From DATIUV01 sp049322755 (lineage in GTDB: Bacteria; Pseudomonadota; Gammaproteobacteria; Burkholderiales; UBA6910): a stretch of 64,000 bases of DNA. Positions 32,743 through 40,578 of the stretch are shown here, piece by piece (the stretch's first letter is position 1; every line of letters begins with the position of its first letter). The position numbers were made by a program, and so were the translations under genes. Below the pieces are notes generated by a model, which did not search any database, was not told the origin of the DNA, and saw nothing but the letters and a program-made list of their open reading frames with translations. Location of the stretch: positions 1 to 64,000 of the forward strand of contig JBMOQX010000023.1 of NCBI GenBank assembly GCA_049322755.1, written 5' to 3'.

Positions 32743-33147
32743 GTGTATTCCGTCTGCGTGCGCAGCCACTTCATGATCGCCCACAGCTTTCGCGGCGAAG
32801 TCTTCGGCCCGGCGCAGCGCCTGCACGGGACCACCTACGTCGTCGACCTGGAGCTCAAGCGCCCCGAGTTGAACGACGATGGCGTGGTGGCCGACATCGG
32901 TCGCCTGACCGACGTGTTGCAGGCGGTGCTGGCGGAGCTGAATTATCGCAACCTGGACGACGATCCGGCGTTCGCGGGCAGGAATACCACCACCGAGTTC
33001 CTCGCGCGGGTCGTGTTCGACCGCGCCGCGGTGCGCATCCGTGCCGGCGCGCTGGGCCCCGGCGCCGGCGGCCTGGCGTCGATGCGGGTCACGCTCAACG
33101 AGTCTCACGTCGCCCGGGCGGCGTTCGAGGGCCCGCTGTCAAGTTAG
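32743..33147 (+). CDS. 6-pyruvoyl-tetrahydropterin synthase / QueD-fold protein with altered catalytic residues
   Basis: A 134-residue T-fold protein starting at GTG with GAAAGG nine bases or so upstream. The family pattern is recognisable: AHSF (first zinc His, residue 14), RLHGTTYVVDLEL, VVADIGRLTDVL, LNYRNLDD, NTTTEFLA and the substrate-binding Glu in TLNESHVA. However, the catalytic Cys position is Ala24. The HGH zinc pair is HGT, and the LDH catalytic pair is Asn67-Tyr68. It is therefore unlikely to be a normal pterin or carboxypterin synthase. Neighbours are the dehydrogenase and a glycosyltransferase two bases downstream. Confidence 0.85.
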   Translation: MYSVCVRSHFMIAHSFRGEVFGPAQRLHGTTYVVDLELKRPELNDDGVVADIGRLTDVLQAVLAELNYRNLDDDPAFAGRNTTTEFLARVVFDRAAVRIRAGALGPGAGGLASMRVTLNESHVARAAFEGPLSS

Positions 33148-33149
33148 CG

Positions 33150-34205
33150 ATGCGCGCGCTGCATTTCGCCGTCCCCGGCGACCTCGAAACATTGACCGGC
33201 GGCTATCTGTACGACCGGCGCATCGTGGCGGAGCTGCGCGCCGCCGGCTGGAGCGTGACGGTGCTCCCGCTCGATCCGTCGTTTCCGCATCCCGACGCCG
33301 CCGCGCGCGAGCACGCCCGGTGCGCGCTGGCGGCCATTCCCGACGGCGCCACGCTGGTGCTGGACGGCCTGGCGCTGGGCGCCTTGCCCGAGCTGGCGGC
33401 GGAGCAGGCGCGGCGCCTGAATCTCGTGGCGCTGGTGCATCACCCGCTGGCGGAGGAAACGGGCCTCGATGCCGCAACCGCGGCGCGCCTGAGGGAATCC
33501 GAGCGCCGCGCGTTGGCGGCGGCGGGACGGGTGATCGCCACCAGCGCGGCCACGGCGCGCGCACTCGCGCACGGGTACGGCGTCGCGGCTTCGCGCATTG
33601 CGGTGGTGGAGCCGGGCACCGATCCCGCGCCGCTGGCGCGGGGTTCCGGCGGCGGGGGGCTCTCGCTGCTCTGCGTCGCCACGCTCACGCCGCGCAAGGG
33701 CCACGCGGTGCTGTTCGAGGCGCTGGCGCGCGTTGCCGAGCGCCGCTGGCGTCTCGTCTGCGCCGGCAGCGCCGAGCGCGACCCGGCGACCGCGGCGGCG
33801 CTCACCGCGCAGCTTACCCGGCTCGGCATCGCGCGGCGCGTGGAACTGGCGGGCGAGCTGGCGCCGGGGGCGCTGGACGTGCTCTACAACCGCGCCGATG
33901 CGTTCGTGCTGGCGTCCTACCACGAAGGCTATGGCATGGCGCTGGCGGAAGCGCTGGCGCGCGCACTGCCGGTGGTGAGCACCACGGCGGGCGCGATTCC
34001 CGACACGGTGCCGGCCGGCGCGGGACTGCTGGTGCCGCCCGGCGACACCGTCGCGTTGGCCGCCGCGCTGGCCCGATTGCTGGACGACGATTCGTTGCGC
34101 ACCCGGCTCGCCGCCGGCGCGCGCGCGGCGCGCGATCGGTTGCCCACCTGGAGCGCCGCCGCCGCAGGCTTCGCCGCGGCGCTCGCGGAGGAGGTGGCGG
34201 CGTGA
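33150..34205 (+). CDS. Glycosyltransferase family 4 (GT-B) enzyme
   Basis: A 351-residue retaining-type glycosyltransferase. The C-terminal nucleotide-sugar domain has LLCVATLTPRKGH, FVLASYHEGYGMALAEALAR (the EX7E motif region), and VVSTTAGAIPDTVP with LVPPGD. The N-terminal acceptor domain is short. No membrane helix or signal is seen. It begins two bases after the PTPS-fold stop. After it there is a 190-base gap holding two hairpins before the methyltransferase. Confidence 0.88.
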   Translation: MRALHFAVPGDLETLTGGYLYDRRIVAELRAAGWSVTVLPLDPSFPHPDAAAREHARCALAAIPDGATLVLDGLALGALPELAAEQARRLNLVALVHHPLAEETGLDAATAARLRESERRALAAAGRVIATSAATARALAHGYGVAASRIAVVEPGTDPAPLARGSGGGGLSLLCVATLTPRKGHAVLFEALARVAERRWRLVCAGSAERDPATAAALTAQLTRLGIARRVELAGELAPGALDVLYNRADAFVLASYHEGYGMALAEALARALPVVSTTAGAIPDTVPAGAGLLVPPGDTVALAAALARLLDDDSLRTRLAAGARAARDRLPTWSAAAAGFAAALAEEVAA

Positions 34206-34240
34206 GTTACCTGGCGAGGGGCCCGGCCCCTCTCTCCCGG

Positions 34241-34298
34241 CCTCTCCCCCCGAGGGGGAGAGGAGGCTGGTGGCACCCCTCTCCCTCGGGGAGAGGGG
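34241..34298. repeat. Two adjacent G+C palindromes of the CCCTCTCC / GGAGAGGG type
   Basis: Palindrome A is CCTCTCCCCC-CGA-GGGGGAGAGG (34241-34263). Palindrome B is CCCCTCTCCC-TCG-GGGAGAGGGG (34276-34298). Each has a ten-pair perfect stem and a three-base loop, and both share the CCCTCTCC core, so they are a pair of REP-like units in one 190-base gap. Similar sequences are common intergenic repeats in G+C-rich Proteobacteria. They may stop or stabilise the glycosyltransferase message. Confidence 0.7.
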
Positions 34299-34395
34299 GC
34301 AGGGGTGAGGGCATGGGGATCGACAGGCAAACGATCGCCGCCGGCCGCCGACCCGGTTCGGCTGGCGTATTGAGGCGCGCAGCGGAGGCGGCCGG

Positions 34396-35268
34396 GTGAG
34401 CGGTTTCAGCGCCCGCTGGCTGGAACTGCGCGAGCCGTTCGACGCGGCGGCGCGCAGCGGCACGGCGGCCGGCGCGCTGGCGGAGCTGCCGCGCCGTGGC
34501 GAGCGGCTGCGCCTCGTCGATCTCGGCGCCGGCACCGGCGCCAACATCCGCTACCTGGCGCCGCTGCTGGCGGGGCGCCAGGACTGGCTCGCGGTCGACC
34601 GCGATGCAGAGCTGCTGGCGGCGCTGCCCGAGCAGCTGCGCCGCTGGGCGGACGACAACGGCGGACGTTTTCGCCGGCGCGGCGAGGCGATCGAGGTGGA
34701 AGGGGATACGTTCACCGCCAGCGTCGCGCTGTGCCGCGCCGACCTCTTCCGCGAGCCGCCGCCGCTGCAGGGCGCGCAGCTGGTCAGTGCCTCGGCGCTG
34801 CTGGACCTGGTCTCAGCCGAGTGGCTGGACGCGATCCTGTCGCGCTGCTGCAGCGAGGGCGCCGCGGTGCTGTTCGCGCTGGCGTACGACGGCGAGATCG
34901 CCTGGCGGCCGCGGGAGGAGGGCGATGCGCTGGTGCGGGAGCTGGTGAACCGCCATCAGCGTACCGACAAGGGCTTCGGACCCGCGCTCGGACCCGCTGC
35001 CGTCGACCACGGCGCGGCGCGGCTGCGCCGTCTGGGCTATGACGTGCGCCTCGGCCGCAGCGACTGGGTGATCGGCTGTGGCGCGATCGCGATCCAGCAG
35101 GCGCTGGTGGACGACTGGAGCGCCGCAGCGCGGGCCGTGTCACCGCGGGATGCGGGCGCCGTCGATGCCTGGCGCCGGCGCCGGCTCGCGCGCCTGCGCG
35201 AAGGAACCTCGAGCCTGGTGGTGGGGCACCAGGATCTGGTGGGGCTGCCGCCGGGCGACGGGGTTTAG
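34396..35268 (+). CDS. Class I SAM-dependent methyltransferase
   Basis: A 290-residue protein starting at a GTG (GTGAGCGGTTTC). Motif I is LVDLGAGTGANIRYLAPLL (about 37-55), with the acidic residue in LAVDRDAELL, and the post-motif LVSASALLDLVSAEWLD resembles small-molecule methyltransferases. It is last in the dehydrogenase/PTPS/glycosyltransferase set and overlaps the convergent RibD-type gene by four bases. Its target is not known; by context it would be the product of this cluster. Confidence 0.85.
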   Translation: MSGFSARWLELREPFDAAARSGTAAGALAELPRRGERLRLVDLGAGTGANIRYLAPLLAGRQDWLAVDRDAELLAALPEQLRRWADDNGGRFRRRGEAIEVEGDTFTASVALCRADLFREPPPLQGAQLVSASALLDLVSAEWLDAILSRCCSEGAAVLFALAYDGEIAWRPREEGDALVRELVNRHQRTDKGFGPALGPAAVDHGAARLRRLGYDVRLGRSDWVIGCGAIAIQQALVDDWSAAARAVSPRDAGAVDAWRRRRLARLREGTSSLVVGHQDLVGLPPGDGV

Positions 35269-36230
35269 AGCACCCGGCCGATGCCGGGCGGCGCCGTGCC
35301 GGGGGCGCCGCCGGCGCGCAGGTCGAAATCCCACAGCAGGTCGCCACCCATGCGGAACACGCGATGGGCCGGCCACGCGCACGCTGCCATGGTGCCGGGC
35401 GCCGGCAGCTGCACGCCGCGGCGCCCGGCGCCCATCAGCACCGGTGCGGCGGCGATCTGCAGCCGGTCCAGCAGGCCCGCCGCGAGAAAATCCGACACGG
35501 TGCGCCCGCCGCCTTCGACGAACACCACCCGCAGCCCGCGCGCGTGCAGCGCCGCCAGCAGCGGCGCGAGTTCGACGCGGCCCGCGCGCGCGGCTACCGG
35601 CAGCACTTCCACGCGGGCTGCGCGCGCGGCGCTCGCGCGGGCGGCATCGCAGACCCGCAGCGTCGGCGCGGCGCCGTCGCTGAACACGCCCAACGTCGCC
35701 GGCAGCGCGGCGGCCGGGTCGAGCACCACGCGCACCGGATTCGGGCCCTCGACGTGGCGCACGGTGAGGCGGGGATCGTCGCGTGCCGCGGTGCCGGGTC
35801 CCACCAGCACCGCGTCCGCCAGCGCCCGCAGCCGGTGCAGGTGCGCCAGATTCTCGGCGCCGTTGACGTAATGCGAATCGCCGGACTCGGTGGCGATGTG
35901 GCCGTCGACGCTCTGGCCCAGATGGCCGAGGGTGAGCGGCCCGGCGCCGGCCACCAGTGGCAGGTAAAGCTCCAGCGCGTCGCGCACGTCGTCGGCGACC
36001 CGACCGATGGTCCAGCCGGTACGGGGCTGCCACGCCAGCGCCGCGGGCTCGCCGTCAACTACGGCGCGCCAGCCGCCGCCTTGCGCGAGTGCGAACGCAT
36101 CGCCGGGAGCTGGCGCGACGCCGGCGCGCCGGCGCCGCGCCAGCTCAAGCAACAAGGGCCACGCGTCCAGCGCGGCGGCACGCGCCGGCTGCGCGTGCGC
36201 GGATGCACCCGCGGAGCGCGGCGGCGTCAC
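35265..36230 (-). CDS. RibD C-terminal-domain reductase (pyrimidine/pterin reductase-like)
   Basis: A 321-residue protein. Residues about 95-310 form a RibD-type NADPH reductase fold (LGHLGQSVDGHIATESG, then HLHRLRALADAVLVGPGTAARDDPRLTVR, LRVVFVEGGGRTVSDFL and IAAAPVLMGAGRRG), related to dihydrofolate reductase and to the enzyme that reduces the riboflavin ribosylaminopyrimidine. The deaminase half of RibD is absent and is replaced by about 90 unrelated N-terminal residues. The GTG start overlaps the stop of the creatininase-type gene as GTGA. It is not the housekeeping RibD. Confidence 0.88.
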   Translation of the reverse strand: MTPPRSAGASAHAQPARAAALDAWPLLLELARRRRAGVAPAPGDAFALAQGGGWRAVVDGEPAALAWQPRTGWTIGRVADDVRDALELYLPLVAGAGPLTLGHLGQSVDGHIATESGDSHYVNGAENLAHLHRLRALADAVLVGPGTAARDDPRLTVRHVEGPNPVRVVLDPAAALPATLGVFSDGAAPTLRVCDAARASAARAARVEVLPVAARAGRVELAPLLAALHARGLRVVFVEGGGRTVSDFLAAGLLDRLQIAAAPVLMGAGRRGVQLPAPGTMAACAWPAHRVFRMGGDLLWDFDLRAGGAPGTAPPGIGRVL

Positions 36231-37036
36231 CCGCGCGGCTCCCGGGTGTCGCGCAGAATGGTGAGCGGTATCGCCGCCATTTCCGCCAGCAGCTGCGCCA
36301 GCCTGTCCGCGAGGTGGTCGAGCAAGGCTGCGCCCCGTTGCGCGTCGGCTCTCGCAGCGTTGCCGGAGACCCCGTCGGGATGCAGGTCCTGGCTCATCCA
36401 GCCGAAGCCCACCGGCCGTTCGGGTCCCAGCAGCGCGCCCCGCCGCGCCATGCGCCGCGGGAGCCCTTCGAAATCCGCCAGGTGTTCCCGCCGCACCAGG
36501 TCGGGACGCAGATGCAGCATCAGCGAGGTTTCCACCTCGCCGCCGTGGATGCCGTGGGCGAGCTCATCCGCCTCGAACAGGCCCGGCGGGACGCCGAAGG
36601 CGAAGTAGTCGGCCCGCGCCACCAGCAGGCCGTGGCGGTCCCGCATGCGCAGCGCCGCCAGCTTCGCCAGCGCGGTCTGCCCGCCGTGGCTGTTGAACAG
36701 CACCAGCTTGCGCACGCCCGCGCGGGCGACGCCGGCGGCGACGTCCAGCCACAGCGCCAGCAGCGTCTCGGCGCCGGCCGAGAGCGTGCCGGCAAACGCG
36801 GTGTGCTCGAGGCTGTCGCCCACGTCGAGGGGCGGCAGCCGCAGCACCCGCGCCTCGCCCAGCGGCCGTGCCAGGGCGGCTTCGACGACGCCGTGATTGA
36901 TGACCGCGTCGGTGCCCAGCGGCAGGTGTGCGCCGTGGGCTTCCACCGCGGCGAGCGGCAGCAGCGCCACCGTGGCCTCGACATCGATGCCGACGAAGTC
37001 GCGCGTGGACAGGTCCTGCCACAGCTCGACGGGCAT
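36227..37036 (-). CDS. Creatininase-family amidohydrolase
   Basis: A 269-residue metal-dependent amidohydrolase of the creatininase / MftE / FAPy-formamide-hydrolase superfamily. Metal ligands are in AAVEAHGAHLPLGTDAVI, FNSHGGQTAL and GIHGGEVETSLML. Members include the archaeal enzyme (ArfB) that deformylates a GTP-derived pyrimidine, the mycofactocin peptidase MftE and creatininase itself. Coupled to a RibD-type reductase and opposite a PTPS-fold gene, a GTP-derived substrate is attractive (inference). It begins three bases after the membrane-protein stop. Confidence 0.9.
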   Translation of the reverse strand: MPVELWQDLSTRDFVGIDVEATVALLPLAAVEAHGAHLPLGTDAVINHGVVEAALARPLGEARVLRLPPLDVGDSLEHTAFAGTLSAGAETLLALWLDVAAGVARAGVRKLVLFNSHGGQTALAKLAALRMRDRHGLLVARADYFAFGVPPGLFEADELAHGIHGGEVETSLMLHLRPDLVRREHLADFEGLPRRMARRGALLGPERPVGFGWMSQDLHPDGVSGNAARADAQRGAALLDHLADRLAQLLAEMAAIPLTILRDTREPRG

Positions 37037-37039
37037 GGG

Positions 37040-37903
37040 TCAGTGGTAGTACGGGTCGTCTTCGACGGGCGCGGCGGCCGGCGCGTCGCCCAGCAGCGCC
37101 GCCGCGGCGGCGGGAATCGCCGCCACCACGGCGATCAGCACCGGCTCGGCGATGCGGCGGTCCAGGCGTCCGAGGGGCACGCAGCGTGCCACGGGGGCCG
37201 CGGCGAATACCATGGCCAGGACCAGCAGCGCGCCGGGCCGCACATCGGTCAGCAGGAGCGTGAGCAGCGCCAGCATGACCCACGCGATCCCGGCCGACAG
37301 AATGCCGGCGGCGCCGAACGCGTGGCGCGGCTTGGGCCAGTTCCATAACGCGTAGCCGCCGACCGCGGCAGTCAGGGCGACGGCCAGCTGGAACAGCTTG
37401 AGCGAGCCGGCATTGAACGCCACCGCGGCCAGCCCGAGGCCGGCCACCATCAGTGTTGCCGGCGCGTTGGCGGAGTTGCGTTGGGTGGTTGCCAGGCTGC
37501 CCAGGGTCGCCGCCCCGGTGACGGCGGCGATGCCCAGCACGGCCCAGGCCCGATCGCCGAGCCGGCCGAGCTGGGGCCACGCCAGCCAGGCCAGCGCCAG
37601 CAGCATCAGAGCGACGGCGGCGCCGAACGCGCCGCGCCGCCCCGCGCCGCCGAGGTCCAGCGCGACGCCCGCCGCCAGCCCCAGCGCCAGCAGGTAGGGC
37701 AGCTTGTGCAGGCCGCTGGCCGGAGGCCACGGCGGCGCCCCGCCGATGAGCACCGTCGCGGTCAGCAACGCGAGGCCCGCCGCAGCCGCCGCGATGGCGC
37801 CGCCGCGGTCCCTGCCCAAGCCGACGCCGATGCCGCCGGTCAGCGCCAGGGCGATGGCCAGCGGGACGGCGACGCTTTGCACGACGGGATGATGAAAATC
37901 CAC
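37040..37903 (-). CDS. Polytopic membrane protein of unknown function
   Basis: A 287-residue protein with roughly nine hydrophobic helices and small-residue-rich sequence, for example VAVPLAIALALTGGIGVGLG at the N-terminus. It ends in a soluble EDDPYYH tail. No transporter signature is evident. It is the first gene of the membrane protein / creatininase-type / RibD-type operon (gap of three bases), so it may move or anchor the cluster's product. Confidence 0.75.
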   Translation of the reverse strand: MDFHHPVVQSVAVPLAIALALTGGIGVGLGRDRGGAIAAAAAGLALLTATVLIGGAPPWPPASGLHKLPYLLALGLAAGVALDLGGAGRRGAFGAAVALMLLALAWLAWPQLGRLGDRAWAVLGIAAVTGAATLGSLATTQRNSANAPATLMVAGLGLAAVAFNAGSLKLFQLAVALTAAVGGYALWNWPKPRHAFGAAGILSAGIAWVMLALLTLLLTDVRPGALLVLAMVFAAAPVARCVPLGRLDRRIAEPVLIAVVAAIPAAAAALLGDAPAAAPVEDDPYYH

Positions 37904-38030
37904 GGATTCCGGTGGCGGTGGACGGGCCCGGTGAGTATAGACTGCGCGCGGCGGCCTGGGTTTGGGGCGCTGTCATGGGGCGCGACGGCCCGCTGGTTTA
38001 CAATGATGGACCGTCCCGGCTGCCGGTCCC

Positions 38031-38702
38031 GTGAACGTCCTCGCCCTCGAAACGTCCAGCGAATACTGCTCCGTCGCCCTCTGGCTCGAAGGCGCCGTGC
38101 GCACGCGCGAGATGCTGGCCGGCCAGCGCCATACCGAAATCGTGCTGCCGATGGTGCACGATCTGCTGAAGGACGCCGGCATCGGGCTCGGCGCCCTGGA
38201 CGGCATTGCCTTCGGCGCCGGGCCCGGATCGTTCACCGGACTGCGCATCGCCTGCGGCCTGGCCCAGGGCTTGGCGCTGGGCGCCGGCCTGCCATTGCTG
38301 CCGGTGGGCACGCTGGAGGCGCTGGCCGAAGGTGCGGGCGTCGAGCGGGTGCTGGCGTGCATCGACGCCCGGCTGGGCGAGATTTACCACGGCGCGTTCC
38401 GGCGCGACGGCCACGGCTGGCAACCGGTGAGCCCGCCCCGGCTGTGCCTGCCGGCGGACGCACCCCAGGTGCCGGGGGACGGCTGGACCGGCTGCGGCAG
38501 CGGGTTCGATGTCTACGGCGAACTGCTGGCGCACCGCTACCACGGCCGGCTCGCCGGCGTGCTGGCCGGGCGCTACCCGCGGGCGGCGGACATCGCGGCG
38601 CTGGCGGCGCCGCGGCTGGCGGCGGGCGAGGGCGTGGACCCCGCCGACGCGGCCCCGGTCTACCTCCGCGACAAGGTGGCGCTCAAGGAGTCGGAGCGGT
38701 GA
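38031..38702 (+). CDS. tsaB: tRNA threonylcarbamoyladenosine biosynthesis protein TsaB
   Basis: TsaB is the partner of TsaD and TsaE in making t6A37 of ANN-reading tRNAs. The 223-residue product starts at a GTG with MNVLALETSSEYCSVAL, then TEIVLPMVHDLL, DGIAFGAGPGSFTGLRIACG and the C-terminal PVYLRDKVALKE. A TACAAT -10-like box lies at 37999-38004. Its stop overlaps the rimI GTG (GTGA). Confidence 0.95.
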   Translation: MNVLALETSSEYCSVALWLEGAVRTREMLAGQRHTEIVLPMVHDLLKDAGIGLGALDGIAFGAGPGSFTGLRIACGLAQGLALGAGLPLLPVGTLEALAEGAGVERVLACIDARLGEIYHGAFRRDGHGWQPVSPPRLCLPADAPQVPGDGWTGCGSGFDVYGELLAHRYHGRLAGVLAGRYPRAADIAALAAPRLAAGEGVDPADAAPVYLRDKVALKESER

Positions 38703-39160
38703 GCGCGCAGCTCAAGGAAGGGCCGCTGCTGCGGCCGATGCGCGTCGAGGACGTGGAGCAGGTGGTGCGCGTGGAGCGCAGCATCTACGAGTTTCCGTGG
38801 ACGCGCGGCAATTTTCTCGACTCGATGCGCGCCCGCTACCACTGTTACGTCTACGAGCTGGAGCACGCGCTGGTGGGCTATGGCGTGGTCATGACCGGCG
38901 CCGACGAGGCCCATCTCCTGAACCTGAGCATCGCCGCCGAGTGGCAGCGCCGGGGCTACGGACGCCAGTTGCTGGAGCGGTTCCTGGAGGCCGCCCGCAG
39001 CCGCGGCGCGAGCCGCATCATCCTGGAGGTGCGGCCGAGCAACCCGCGCGCCGCGCGCATGTACGAGCGGGCCGGTTTCCGCGTCATCGGCGTGCGCCCC
39101 GGCTATTACCCGGCTGCCAACGGGCGCGAGGACGCGGTGGTGATGGAGCGCGTGCTGTGA
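38699..39160 (+). CDS. rimI: Ribosomal protein S18-alanine N-acetyltransferase
   Basis: RimI acetylates the N-terminal alanine of ribosomal protein S18. The 153-residue GNAT protein has the acetyl-CoA loop RRGYGRQLLERFL and the RimI-typical VRPSNPRAARMYERAGF and GYYPAANGREDAVVM. It is translationally coupled to tsaB upstream and to the uracil-DNA glycosylase downstream (both GTGA), an arrangement frequent in Betaproteobacteria. Confidence 0.95.
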   Translation: MSAQLKEGPLLRPMRVEDVEQVVRVERSIYEFPWTRGNFLDSMRARYHCYVYELEHALVGYGVVMTGADEAHLLNLSIAAEWQRRGYGRQLLERFLEAARSRGASRIILEVRPSNPRAARMYERAGFRVIGVRPGYYPAANGREDAVVMERVL

Positions 39161-39918
39161 AATCCCGCCGCGCCGCGATGCTGGAGGAGCTGGGCCTGCT
39201 GCCGGTCTGGCGCCTGCGCGTTCCCGCTGCGGAGGCGCCCGCGCCGCCGGCGCCCGCCGCGCCCCGGTCGGCACAGGTCCCGGCCGCCTCCGCAGCGCCG
39301 CCGCTGGCGCTGGGGACGGAAGCGGAGCGCCGCACCGCCATCGCCGCGATGAACTGGCCCGAGCTGAAAGGCTGCGTCGCCGCCTGCACCGCGTGCAAGC
39401 TGCACAAGACGCGGACCCGGACCGTGTTCGGCGTGGGCGACGAGATCGCCGACTGGCTGTTCGTCGGCGAGGGGCCCGGCGCCGAGGAGGACGCCCGCGG
39501 CGAGCCTTTCGTCGGTCAGGCCGGCAAGCTGCTGGACAGCATGCTGGCCGCGATCGGGCTCAGGCGCGGCGACAACGTCTACATCGCCAACGTGGTGAAG
39601 TGCCGCCCGCCCGGCAACCGCAACCCGGAGCCGGACGAGGCGGAAGCCTGCGAACCGTATCTCGAGCGCCAGATCGCGCTGCTCCAGCCGCGGCTGGTGG
39701 TCGCGCTGGGGCGGGTGGCGGTGCAGAACCTGTTGAAGACCGACGCCAGCATCGCCAGCCTGCGCGGCAAGGTGCACAACTACCGCGGCACGCCGCTGGT
39801 GGTGACCTACCATCCGGCCTACCTGCTGCGCAATCTGCCCGACAAGGCCAAGGCGTGGGAGGATCTGTGCTTCGCGGTGGAGACGATGCGCGCTCTGAAG
39901 GCGGCGGCGGGCGCCTGA
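39157..39918 (+). CDS. Family 4-type uracil-DNA glycosylase (Fe-S)
   Basis: A 253-residue uracil-DNA glycosylase of the Fe-S (family 4/5-like) class. An Ala/Pro-rich linker (about 25-55) joins a short N-terminal helix to the catalytic domain. Cluster ligands are visible in CTACKL, VVKCRPPGNRNP and EACEPYLE. Catalytic motifs are FVGEGPGAEEDARGEPFVG and the final VTYHPAYLLR. The GTG overlapping the rimI stop is taken as start; an ATG at 39178 is possible. Confidence 0.93.
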   Translation: MKSRRAAMLEELGLLPVWRLRVPAAEAPAPPAPAAPRSAQVPAASAAPPLALGTEAERRTAIAAMNWPELKGCVAACTACKLHKTRTRTVFGVGDEIADWLFVGEGPGAEEDARGEPFVGQAGKLLDSMLAAIGLRRGDNVYIANVVKCRPPGNRNPEPDEAEACEPYLERQIALLQPRLVVALGRVAVQNLLKTDASIASLRGKVHNYRGTPLVVTYHPAYLLRNLPDKAKAWEDLCFAVETMRALKAAAGA

Positions 39919-39969
39919 GCCGCCGGGGTTTTCGGGCGCCATGCCGGCGCCCTTTCGAAAGGAGAAACG

Positions 39970-40578
39970 ATGCGTCGAGTGACGGGACTGATGCTGGCGC
40001 TGGTGGCGGCGCTGGCGCTGCCGGGCTGCGGCTACAACACCATCCAGGCCCAGGACGAGCAGATCAAGGCCGCCTGGGGCGAGGTGCTGAACCAGTATCA
40101 GCGCCGCGCGGACCTGATCCCCAACCTGGTGGAGACGGTGAAGGGCTTCGCCGCCCAGGAGAAGGAGGTGCTGCAGGGCGTGACCGAGGCGCGCGCCCGG
40201 GCCACCGGGATCCAGGCGACGCCGGAGCTGATCAACGACCCGGCGGCGTTCCAGAAATTCCAGGCGGCGCAGGGGGAGCTCTCGTCCGCGCTGGCGCGGC
40301 TGATGGTGGTGGTGGAGCGTTATCCCGAGCTGAAGTCGGACCAGAACTTCCGCGACCTGCAGGCGCAGCTGGAAGGTACCGAGAACCGCATCACGGTGGC
40401 GCGCCAGCGCTACATCAAGGCGGTGCAGGAGTTCAACACCACGATCCGCCAGTTCCCGGTGAATCTCACCGCCATGGTGTTCGGCTACGAGGTCAAGCCC
40501 AGCTTCACGGTGGAGAACGAGAAAGCCATCGCCGCGCCGCCCCGGGTGGACTTCGGCAAGCCTGCGCCGTCGAAATGA
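39970..40578 (+). CDS. LemA family lipoprotein-like membrane protein
   Basis: A 202-residue LemA protein. The N-terminal hydrophobic segment ends LPGCGYN, which can serve as a lipobox. The helical LemA domain follows with AAWGEVLNQYQRRADLIPNLVETVKG and the conserved QRYIKAVQEFNTTIRQFP and FTVENEKA. LemA proteins are routinely next to TPM-domain genes, as here (ATGA overlap). The shared role is unknown; cell-envelope maintenance or stress is usually proposed. GAAAGGAG sits before the ATG. Confidence 0.94.
   Translation: MRRVTGLMLALVAALALPGCGYNTIQAQDEQIKAAWGEVLNQYQRRADLIPNLVETVKGFAAQEKEVLQGVTEARARATGIQATPELINDPAAFQKFQAAQGELSSALARLMVVVERYPELKSDQNFRDLQAQLEGTENRITVARQRYIKAVQEFNTTIRQFPVNLTAMVFGYEVKPSFTVENEKAIAAPPRVDFGKPAPSK

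Noticed and set aside
30921..32834. Upstream extension of the YceI frame to 835 codons
   Set aside because: The extension has no homology-like pattern, and the ATG at 30920 with signal peptide and ribosome binding site explains the protein.
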